DNA from: an uncultured Alphaproteobacteria bacterium
GTDB lineage: Bacteria; Pseudomonadota; Alphaproteobacteria; Paracaedibacterales; CAIULA01
Length of the DNA: 5,222 nucleotides
Assembly: GCA_903905285.1 (NCBI GenBank)
Contig: CAIVFQ010000031.1
Coordinates: forward strand, 1-5,222
Direction of reading: 5' to 3'
Part shown: positions 1 to 4,981 of the stretch, piece after piece
Numbering within the stretch: the stretch's first letter is position 1
Layout of the letters: each line of letters starts with the position of its first letter
Notes under the pieces: model-generated
Database searches by the model: none
Told to the model about the DNA's origin: nothing
The model's input: the letters and a program-made list of their open reading frames with translations, nothing else
Position numbers and translations under genes: made by a program

Positions 1-70
1 CCACAATAACTGCCTTGAGTACGACTATCTCTTCTTTGAGGGCTTCTATCTCTTTATCTTTTTTATCCAT
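1..70 (-). CDS. IS66-family transposase, N-terminal fragment (cut by window edge)
   Basis: The ATG is at 68-70 and the frame stays open to the window edge, giving 23 complete residues that start MDKKDKEIEALKEEIVVLKA. The stretch is charged, with I/L/V at heptad-like spacing, and is expected to form a coiled coil, as is usual at the N-terminus of IS66 transposases where it may serve oligomerisation. No Shine-Dalgarno sequence is visible ahead of the ATG. The catalytic part lies outside the window. By itself the fragment is too short for a firm family call; the flanking terminal repeat and the matching C-terminal piece at 4981-5222 support it. Confidence 0.7.
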   Translation of the reverse strand, partial: MDKKDKEIEALKEEIVVLKAVIV

Positions 71-121
71 ACAAAACTTATGAATGATTTGAACAAAACT
101 TTAAACACTTTTTTCTTTCCC

Positions 122-136
122 AACCTGGGTAGTTAC
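122..136 (-). repeat. IS66 terminal inverted repeat (transposase-start side)
   Basis: On the plus strand this reads AACCTGGGTAGTTAC, the perfect reverse complement of 4967-4981. The match breaks immediately inward (GGG here, TAT at the other end), so the visible perfect repeat is 15 bp. The first base outside the element is 137, and the adjoining flank is GATTATCC. Confidence 0.85.
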
Positions 137-364
137 GATTATCCTTTATGTGTTAAAAACAAACGTTTCATATGTGATAATCATCTGTCTTTATTGCAAG
201 GTATTTAATTGAAGAGCTAAAAAATATCTCACGAAACCATCTAACAAATTATTTGTCTTGTTTTTTTCATCGCCCTTACGTCTTATGAAGACAAAATTTG
301 TATTGTGGACTGCATACTGTATTATGAAATCCTTGACCGATAAAAAAGCCTATACAGTCGTTTC
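137..364. other. AT-rich spacer between IS66 and mrdA
   Basis: These 228 bases hold no convincing gene. Small symmetric motifs are visible: an inverted pair GATTATC (137-143) and GATAATC (176-182), the palindrome AAACGTTT (161-168) and CATATG (169-174). They could be operator-like, but nothing ties them to a regulator. The spacer must contain the current mrdA promoter unless transcription enters from further left. There is no Shine-Dalgarno motif directly ahead of mrdA. Confidence 0.5.
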
Positions 365-368
365 ATGA
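285..368 (+). CDS. Possible 27-aa leader peptide overlapping the mrdA start
   Basis: A short frame starts at ATG 285 (MKTKFVLWTAY...) and ends at TGA 366-368. The stop overlaps the mrdA start codon in the arrangement ATGA, typical of translationally coupled genes. The same frame is open back to a TGA at 210-212, so it could instead be the tail of a lost upstream gene, for example whatever preceded mrdA in a former operon. I recognise no family, and the peptide does not clearly look like an MreD C-terminus. No Shine-Dalgarno sequence precedes the ATG. An ORF this short can arise by chance. Confidence 0.2.
   Translation: MKTKFVLWTAYCIMKSLTDKKAYTVVS
297..325 (+). promoter_or_regulatory. Weak sigma70-like promoter candidate for mrdA
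   Basis: TATTAT at 320-325 is a fair -10 element, with TTTGTA (297-302, 17-bp spacer) or TTGTAT (298-303, 16-bp spacer) as a poor -35. It lies about 40 bases ahead of the mrdA start. In such AT-rich DNA a match of this quality is easily due to chance. Confidence 0.2.
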
Positions 369-2167
369 AAGATAAAGAACAACAACAGCTCTTCACACGC
401 CGCAGCCTTATTTTGGGTGGCATTCAAGGGGGGTTAGCGCTTGGCTTAGTGGGGCGATTGTATGTATTGCAGGTCTTGAACAGCCAGCATTACCAACTTT
501 TATCAGATAAAAACCGCATCCAATCGCTTGATCTGTTACCAGCTAGGGGCGAGATTTTTGATCGATCAGGCGTTCTGTTGGCTGGCAACCAGACAACCTA
601 TCGCTGTCTGATTAATTTGTCCAAGGCAAAAGAAGTTCAAAATTTATTGGAAGGTTTGAAATCTTTAATCGATATCGATGCCCAAACTTTGGAACGTGTA
701 ACTGGGCAACTTAAAAAACGACGCAAGGCTTTTGCGTTATTGCTAAAAGAAAATTTAAGCTGGGATGAATTGGCAACATTAGAACTTCATGCCCCTGATT
801 TAACAGGCATTTTGATTGAAAAAAACCAAAGTCGTTTCTACCCCCACCCTCAGCAAACAGCCCATGTGGTTGGCTATGTCGGTTCGGTCACGGAAAAGGA
901 AGCCTTGGCTAATTACCAATTAGAAATTCCTGGGTTTAAAGTTGGGAAAACGGGTCTTGAAAAACATCAAGACGATAAGATGCGGGGTCAACCTGGGTTA
1001 AAACGCCTAGAGGTTAATGCCAGCCAAAGGGTGGTTAGAGTTTTAGATACCGTCGAAAGTATTAAGGGCCAAGATTTACATTTAACCCTTGATTCCCCAT
1101 TGCAAAAGGCTGTAGGTGAGATTTTGCAAACGGCTCAAAGCGCGTCTGCTGTGGTGTTAGATGTGTGGACGGGAGCTGTTTTGGCGTTGGTTTCTCACCC
1201 TGCTTTTGATGCAAATTTGTTTACAAATGGCATTGGTAAAACACAATGGAAATCGTTGATTGATAACCCCCATCGACCCATAAATAACAAAATTATTAGC
1301 GGGCAATATTCGCCGGGTTCCACATTCAAAATGATTGTTGCCTTGGCTGCTTTAAAAAAAGGTGTGGTTAATCCCCAAACATCGTTTCATTGTCCCGGCC
1401 ATTATGATTTTTATAACCATCGGTTCCATTGTTGGAATTGGCGCACGGGCGGTCACGGAAATATGACCCTTGAACCAGCGCTTAGCCAATCGTGCGATGT
1501 CTATTTTTATAATCTGGCGACAACGCTGGGTGTCGATGCCATGGCAGAGATGGCGAAAGAATTTGGCTTGGGGTCGCTAACGGGCATTGAATTGGTTTCT
1601 GAAAAGTCGGGCCTTGTGCCTAACAAAAATTGGAAACGTCTAATGAAAAAACAACCATGGACGGCTGGCGAGACGATTAATATATCGATTGGTCAGGGGG
1701 CTATTTTGGCAACACCCCTCCAATTAGCCAAGATGACGGCGATGCTGGCGAATGGACTGCGCCCCATACAGCCGCATCTTTTAAAAAATACAGTTCTTTC
1801 TGCTCAAACCCCTTTACCCCATTCAGAGGTCTTTCAAAACCTTATCAAGGCAGGTATGACGGGTGCTGTTAACGACCCACGGGGTAACGCCTATAACGCC
1901 CGTATTTTAGATTCAGAAAAACAAATGGCCGGTAAAACAGGCAGCACCCAGGTTGCCAGTATCACCCAGCAACAACGTGACCAAAACACCCACAATGATC
2001 GGCCTTATCATCTGAGGGAACATGCTTTATTTGTGGGCTATGCGCCTGTTGATCATCCACGTTTTGCGGTGACCGTGGTGGTTGAACATGGTGGTGGGGG
2101 TGGTAAGGTTGCGGCCCCCTTGGCGCGTGATATTCTGGTGGCGGCGCAACAATTGATTAAGGTATAG
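365..2167 (+). CDS. mrdA: Penicillin-binding protein 2 (peptidoglycan DD-transpeptidase)
   Basis: PBP2 is the class B transpeptidase of the elongasome. It cross-links stem peptides of new peptidoglycan in the periplasm, normally paired with the glycosyltransferase RodA. The 600-residue protein has a short cytoplasmic N-terminus and one membrane anchor (about residues 14-37). The PBP-dimer domain follows, with the hallmark RGEIFDR at 61-67, then the C-terminal transpeptidase domain. All three active-site motifs are present: STFK at 319-322 (nucleophile Ser319), SCD at 376-378 and KTGST at 524-528. Length is close to other alphaproteobacterial PBP2 proteins. ATG 365 is the only reasonable start: an in-frame TAA lies at 341-343, and the membrane anchor needs this N-terminus. 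No Shine-Dalgarno motif is visible. mrdA usually follows mreBCD and precedes rodA; here it stands alone between an IS66 element and a convergent regulator gene. Bases 1351-1362 carry a TTTAAAAAAAGG run discussed in the findings. Confidence 0.97.
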   Translation: MKDKEQQQLFTRRSLILGGIQGGLALGLVGRLYVLQVLNSQHYQLLSDKNRIQSLDLLPARGEIFDRSGVLLAGNQTTYRCLINLSKAKEVQNLLEGLKSLIDIDAQTLERVTGQLKKRRKAFALLLKENLSWDELATLELHAPDLTGILIEKNQSRFYPHPQQTAHVVGYVGSVTEKEALANYQLEIPGFKVGKTGLEKHQDDKMRGQPGLKRLEVNASQRVVRVLDTVESIKGQDLHLTLDSPLQKAVGEILQTAQSASAVVLDVWTGAVLALVSHPAFDANLFTNGIGKTQWKSLIDNPHRPINNKIISGQYSPGSTFKMIVALAALKKGVVNPQTSFHCPGHYDFYNHRFHCWNWRTGGHGNMTLEPALSQSCDVYFYNLATTLGVDAMAEMAKEFGLGSLTGIELVSEKSGLVPNKNWKRLMKKQPWTAGETINISIGQGAILATPLQLAKMTAMLANGLRPIQPHLLKNTVLSAQTPLPHSEVFQNLIKAGMTGAVNDPRGNAYNARILDSEKQMAGKTGSTQVASITQQQRDQNTHNDRPYHLREHALFVGYAPVDHPRFAVTVVVEHGGGGGKVAAPLARDILVAAQQLIKV

Positions 2168-2287
2168 GGGACTATCTATAGCAGGGGATCATGCCTTACT
2201 TATCGTGATGTTTTTTTCTTTTTTAAGCAAAGCAACCGTTTGGATTTTAGATAACATTTTTACCAAACCTAAAATTTGATGCCGAGC
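2168..2287. other. Convergent spacer with two mutually exclusive stems
   Basis: This 120-base spacer separates the 3' ends of mrdA and the regulator, so terminators for both are expected. T-rich runs lie near 2211-2224 on the plus strand, but no GC-rich hairpin precedes them. GTTTGG (2238-2243) followed directly by ATTTTAG (2244-2250) is answered by CCAAAC (2263-2268) followed directly by CTAAAAT (2269-2275). Each pair can form a stem, but the order is interlocked rather than nested, so they compete. I do not call a canonical intrinsic terminator. Confidence 0.3.
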
Positions 2288-2661
2288 TTAAGGTTGATTA
2301 ATAGCTGTAAAAGAACTGATCAATTCTTTAAGCTCTGACTTGTCATCAGAATACACATAGTCAGCGTAAATTTCGGAAAGGCCAGGATAAGAGCTGCTTC
2401 TATATTCTTTCATATTTTCGAAAAAATATTGAACAGGAACCTTTAACGCGTCGCTTAACTCTAGAAAACGTCTGGGGGAAATACGATTTGCGCCTTTCTC
2501 GTATTTTTGAATCTGCTGAAAGCTAATTTTTAAATCTTTCGCAAGCTCTTGTTGAGTCATCCCCAAAAAAGAGCGCCTTTTTTTAAATAATTTCCAATAT
2601 GCACATCAACAGAATCAACTTGTAGTTTCGTTGTTAATTTCTTTTTCGTCTCGTCCGGCAT
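2288..2661 (-). CDS. XRE-family helix-turn-helix regulator downstream of lnt, frame broken in an A7 run
   Basis: This is a small DNA-binding protein of the XRE/Cro-CI type. A gene of this type directly after lnt, and often before metK, is a recurrent alphaproteobacterial arrangement. Translation begins best at ATG 2659-2661, overlapping the lnt end by 28 bases, with AGGG at 2667-2670 as a possible ribosome site. That frame reads MPDETKK...VDVHIGNYLKK and then meets TGA at 2557-2559 after 34 residues. One base re-read (or one extra A) in the A7 run at 2578-2584 joins it to RRSFLGMTQQELAKDLKIS and on to TAA 2288. The joined protein is 124 residues, with the helix-turn-helix at about 35-60 (MTQQELA, then SFQQIQKYEKG). 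This exact continuity makes the shift clear. It could be a recent pseudogene, a homopolymer sequencing error, or rescue by ribosomal or polymerase slippage. The downstream frame alone could start at TTG 2566 or ATG 2560 but would lack helix 1. DNA target unknown. Confidence 0.85.
2578..2584 (-). other. A AAA AAA slippery heptamer at the regulator frameshift
   Basis: On the minus strand the run is read TT[A AAA AAA] GGC in the upstream frame. This is the X XXY YYZ phasing needed for tandem -1 slippage. A -1 slip gives AGG CGC TCT, which is exactly the frame that restores the helix-turn-helix domain. I see no obvious downstream stimulatory hairpin. The alternative is a one-base loss from an ancestral A8. 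Confidence 0.45.
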
Positions 2662-4163
2662 ACGTACCCTATAAATAAACTAAGAATAACCATAATAATA
2701 AAAGGAACCTCTCTCCACTGGCTGTAAAACGTTGGCTGTAATAAAGCCTGTGGCAACGTAAAATCGATATATCCCACTTGATTCAAGCCTAATTGATGCA
2801 AAACTCTGCCATAAGGGTCAACAACGGCTGAGATACCATTATTAGAAACCCTTGCCAAGGGCATCCCATGTTCAATCGCCCTGACACAGACAATTGCCAA
2901 ATGTTGATAAGGGCCAAAACTTTGTCCGAACCAGGTGTCATTCGTTAAACTTAAGAGCCATTGTGCCCTTAAATCTCCCCCCAGAACCAATTGGGGGAAA
3001 ATTCCTTCATAACAAATTAAGGGCTGGAAAGGCGGCAAATAGGGACTGCTTAAAACGCGTGGTTTTGGGCCTGCCCGATAATCAAGACTACCGTATGTTA
3101 GCTTTTCAAGGCCTATAAGATCTTTAAACGGTACATATTCGCCAAAGGGTGCTAAATGATGCTTGTCGTAACTATCAATGATTTTTCCTTGATCATTCAA
3201 CATATATAAACAATTAAAAACAAAGGGCCTGTCATCTGATTCATGAAGCACACGAATGCCGCCGGTAATAAGAACCCCATTTTCAGGAATGACTTTTTTT
3301 AAGGGTTCCCCTAAAGAAAGGTCCTGATTTAAGGGAATAGTCACAGCTGCCTCTGGCCAAATAATGGCTTTTAAAGGCCGTTCGGCCTGTAAGTGAGAAA
3401 GATTTAAGTACAATAAAAGATTTTTAACCCGTTCTTGCGGTAGCCATTTTAGCTGTTGGGGTATAGACGCTTGCACCAAACGAATGTTGATATCTTTATG
3501 TTCAAGAAAGGGGGCGTGAGACAGGCGATATTGACCCGCCCCCCACAGACTGGCAATGACAAGGGAAAAGCTTAAAACCATTTTGAAGGATCGGCTGTAC
3601 AGGCTGGTGGCAGCCAAAACAGTTATGAGTGATAAGCCATAAATACCAATCCAAGCTGTTGATTGCAGCATGCTGATCGTCCAGGTATAGCCCATTAAAT
3701 TCCACGGAAAACCCGTCAATATATAGCTTCGCAGCCATTCCATTAAAACCCACAGACTTGAAAATATCCACACTGTCGAAAAACGATCGCAAGACCATAG
3801 AACAGTCAGCGCACAAACAAGGGCTGGGAAAATGGCTAACAACCCTGCCAAGCCGACAACGGCTAAAGGGCCGAAATAGGTTAAGTTTGCTGTTTCAAAA
3901 GCGAAATGAATCCAATACAGACCGCCTATAAAATGCCCGAAACCAAATGCCCAACCAAGACGTAATCCTTGTTTAGGAGACTTATTTTCGATGAGGGTTA
4001 ATAGTCCTAAGAAACAAGGGACAAGTAAGAAAAAAAGATGTAAGGGCGCAAAGGCCAGGCTGGCAACACCCCCTAAAATAAAAGCTGATAGGTAAGGGTA
4101 CCGGTCGAACCGTCCCCCCCCAAACCTTTGTGAACACAAGGATCTTAATTTCAAATCAGCCAT
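2634..4163 (-). CDS. lnt: Apolipoprotein N-acyltransferase
   Basis: Lnt is the inner-membrane enzyme that transfers an acyl chain from phospholipid to the N-terminal cysteine of lipoproteins, the last maturation step before Lol sorting. Counted from GTG 4166 the protein is 510 residues. The N-terminal 215 or so are hydrophobic with several membrane helices (for example about 28-58, 70-90, 98-124, 131-150, 160-190, 196-212). A periplasmic carbon-nitrogen hydrolase domain follows (about 225-470), then a last membrane helix (about 487-503). The catalytic triad is visible: Glu272 in IIWPEAAV, Lys335 in YDKHHLAPFGEY and Cys385 in LICYEG. Further family-conserved residues are Glu343, Tyr386 and Glu387. 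I prefer ATG 4161-4163 over the adjacent GTG 4164-4166. Neither has a good Shine-Dalgarno sequence. The C-terminus overlaps the XRE regulator, so the two are probably co-transcribed. The usual upstream corC/tlyC-type neighbour is missing. Confidence 0.97.
   Translation of the reverse strand: MADLKLRSLCSQRFGGGRFDRYPYLSAFILGGVASLAFAPLHLFFLLVPCFLGLLTLIENKSPKQGLRLGWAFGFGHFIGGLYWIHFAFETANLTYFGPLAVVGLAGLLAIFPALVCALTVLWSCDRFSTVWIFSSLWVLMEWLRSYILTGFPWNLMGYTWTISMLQSTAWIGIYGLSLITVLAATSLYSRSFKMVLSFSLVIASLWGAGQYRLSHAPFLEHKDINIRLVQASIPQQLKWLPQERVKNLLLYLNLSHLQAERPLKAIIWPEAAVTIPLNQDLSLGEPLKKVIPENGVLITGGIRVLHESDDRPFVFNCLYMLNDQGKIIDSYDKHHLAPFGEYVPFKDLIGLEKLTYGSLDYRAGPKPRVLSSPYLPPFQPLICYEGIFPQLVLGGDLRAQWLLSLTNDTWFGQSFGPYQHLAIVCVRAIEHGMPLARVSNNGISAVVDPYGRVLHQLGLNQVGYIDFTLPQALLQPTFYSQWREVPFIIMVILSLFIGYVCRTRRKRN
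2667..2670 (-). promoter_or_regulatory. Possible ribosome binding site for the XRE regulator
   Basis: AGGG lies 5 bases ahead of ATG 2659-2661, inside the lnt coding region. It supports starting the regulator at 2661 and translational coupling to lnt. The match is short. Confidence 0.35.
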
Positions 4164-4282
4164 CACTTTTGGATGGTATATATTTTTCCAAATTCAGCCA
4201 AGAAAAAAAGATGAAGTATTGTTAGGACGTTCGATCCATTAGGGGATGTTGTGCGAAGTGATTGTCTTTAACCGTTTTTTAA

Positions 4283-4582
4283 CTTTTTCGAGGGTATTCT
4301 GTTGGTGGTGGTTTAGTTACACCTGAGATGAGTCGGGTGCGCGATGGGGTATATAAAACCCTTTTCTTGTTTTTTAAAGAGCAAGGGAATTGCCTGGGGT
4401 AGAGTCTTGAGACCGGTTTTGAGACTTTAGCTGAATTTCCGCAGGTTTGGAAGCCTGTGGAAAGACATGTCCGAAGACTGAAAGGTTTTGGGGTACAGGG
4501 AGAGTCGTGTTGTGTGTGGATTGGCGGGGAGAGCCCCAAACGGGCGTATTATGCCCAAAATTTAGTTGATCATACTCTCTAA
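4283..4582 (+). pseudogene. Interrupted coding-like stretch, unknown
   Basis: One plus-strand frame runs from after TAA 4280-4282 to TAA 4580-4582 with a single in-frame TAG at 4400-4402. An ATG at 4328 opens the first part (MSRVRDGVYKTLFLFFKEQ...). The second part reads like ordinary protein (for example AEFPQVWKPVERHVRRLKGF, then GGESPKRAYYAQNLVDHTL). A 12-base tandem repeat at 4404-4425 gives the in-frame echo SLET/GFET. No family is recognised. The opposite strand is also open over part of this stretch, so chance openness in G-rich DNA or a non-coding repeat remains possible. Confidence 0.22.
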
Positions 4583-4745
4583 GTCAAATTTCCTATAAAC
4601 GCGTTGCGTATATCTATCAATTTTCCCAACCCAATCCGGAATTGGTGTCTAAAGGACCATTTTGATCTTGAAGAAGAGCTTGCACAAAGCCCGTCCATAT
4701 TACATATAGCCGGTCCCCCTATAAAATGATTACAGCGTTGCCCAT
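4562..4745 (-). pseudogene. Degenerate coding trace, unknown
   Basis: Two adjacent minus-strand frames give protein-like sequence that would join with a one-base frame change. Positions 4745-4644 read ISMGNAVIIL-type hydrophobic residues, a TAG at 4719-4721, then GDRLYVIWTGFVQALLQDQ and NGPLDT. From about 4645 to TAA 4562-4564 a second frame reads PIPDWVGKIDRYTQRVYRKF and DLESMIN. The join around PLDT/PIPDW looks natural, suggesting a gene broken by one stop and one frameshift. I recognise no family. A competing frame (ATG 4764 to 4579) is open but Cys/Ser-rich and less protein-like. Confidence 0.25.
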
Positions 4746-4851
4746 CGAGATATGCGGTACTCATACATCAGTATGCTCCGCCCCTCGACTCTTGAGCCTC
4801 TTGTGCTCATTCTAATCGAACCAGCTATAGTGGCACGCAAGGAGTAAATAC

Positions 4852-4935
4852 CTACCTCATTGTTCCTGGTCGCAAAGTCTTAACGTAATATTTTCCTTCA
4901 CATTCTGAAATTTCATCCAAACTGTTTCGTGCCAT
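4852..4935 (-). CDS. Possible 27-aa ORF or truncated gene start next to IS66
   Basis: ATG 4933-4935 is preceded at 5 bases by GGGAG (4941-4945), the best Shine-Dalgarno match in the window. The frame reads MARNSLDEISECEGKYYVKT and LRPGTMR, then TAG 4852-4854. The composition looks natural. It may be the 5' end of the broken minus-strand gene traced at 4562-4745. Any promoter would have to lie within 30 bases or inside the adjacent IS66, so expression may depend on readthrough from the transposase. No family recognised. Confidence 0.28.
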   Translation of the reverse strand: MARNSLDEISECEGKYYVKTLRPGTMR

Positions 4936-4940
4936 AATTG

Positions 4941-4945
4941 CTCCC
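4941..4945 (-). promoter_or_regulatory. Shine-Dalgarno-like GGGAG for the 27-aa ORF
   Basis: GGGAG is spaced 5 bases from ATG 4935. It stands out because mrdA, lnt and the IS66 transposase start have no comparable site, and it is the main argument that this short frame was once a real gene start. Confidence 0.3.
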
Positions 4946-4966
4946 ATATTCACACTTTGTTTTATG

Positions 4967-4981
4967 GTAACTACCCAGGTT
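4967..4981 (+). repeat. IS66 terminal inverted repeat (transposase-end side)
   Basis: GTAACTACCCAGGTT is a perfect 15-bp inverted match to 122-136. The transposase stop codon (4981-4983) overlaps the last base of the repeat, so the gene runs to the very end of the element. Confidence 0.88.

Larger units (their letters stand above)
1..136 (-). mobile_element. IS66-family insertion sequence, transposase-start end (partial)
   Basis: This is the terminal part of an insertion sequence that continues beyond the left window edge. Its outer boundary is placed at 136 because bases 122-136, read on the minus strand, begin GTAACTACCCAGGTT. That is the exact inverted match of the IS end at 4967-4981, and GTAA is a typical IS66-family terminus. 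Only 66 bases separate the terminus from the transposase start codon. There is thus no room for the accessory tnpA/tnpB genes of classical IS66, which suggests the single-transposase (ISBst12-like) layout. Family assignment rests mainly on the C-terminal transposase sequence at the other window end; that both ends belong to the same IS type is inferred from the shared repeat. Confidence 0.8.
4164..4966. other. About 800 bases without an intact gene, upstream of lnt
   Basis: No complete gene, tRNA or rRNA is recognised here. Bases 4240-4560 are G/T-rich on the plus strand and differ in composition from the AT-rich flanks. Interrupted coding-like stretches lie on the plus strand at 4283-4582 and on the minus strand at 4562-4745 and 4852-4935. 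Bases 4404-4413 and 4416-4425 (GTCTTGAGAC, GTTTTGAGAC) form a 12-base-period tandem repeat. Two small adjacent hairpins sit at 4526-4537 and 4542-4556. The lnt promoter should lie near 4170-4210. TTGGCT with TACCAT at 17-bp spacing exists there but would leave almost no leader, so I do not call it. Confidence 0.5.

Noticed and set aside
332..356. CTTGAC (332-337) with TATACA (351-356) as an mrdA promoter
   Set aside because: The -35-like box is good, but the spacer is only about 12-13 bases, too short for a sigma70 promoter.
2168..2224. T-rich runs after mrdA as an intrinsic terminator
   Set aside because: No GC-rich hairpin directly precedes the T runs.
2894..3118. 74-codon plus-strand frame inside lnt
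   Set aside because: It lies wholly antisense to the well-supported lnt hydrolase domain and has no family features or ribosome site; it is a shadow frame.
3502..3816. 104-codon minus-strand frame inside lnt
   Set aside because: It is an alternative frame over the lnt membrane domain on the same strand, with Cys/His-rich implausible sequence.
4229..4237. GTTCGATCC resembling a tRNA T-loop; similar GGTTCGATT on the minus strand near 4814-4822
   Set aside because: The flanking bases do not pair into a 5-bp T-stem and no acceptor or anticodon arm is found, so neither is a tRNA.
4279..4539. 86-codon minus-strand frame starting at TTG
   Set aside because: It is Pro/Ser/Thr/Lys-rich with no recognisable domain and lies opposite a G-rich tract that is also open on the plus strand. 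No ribosome site; not called as a gene.
4579..4764. 61-codon minus-strand frame starting at ATG 4764
   Set aside because: It is Cys/Ser-rich and low in protein-like character; the two neighbouring frames over the same bases read more like a degraded protein.
137..4966. Small circular plasmid carrying one IS66 copy
   Set aside because: The 8-base flanks of the two IS ends do not match as a target duplication, and there is no replication gene; mrdA and lnt are chromosomal genes.
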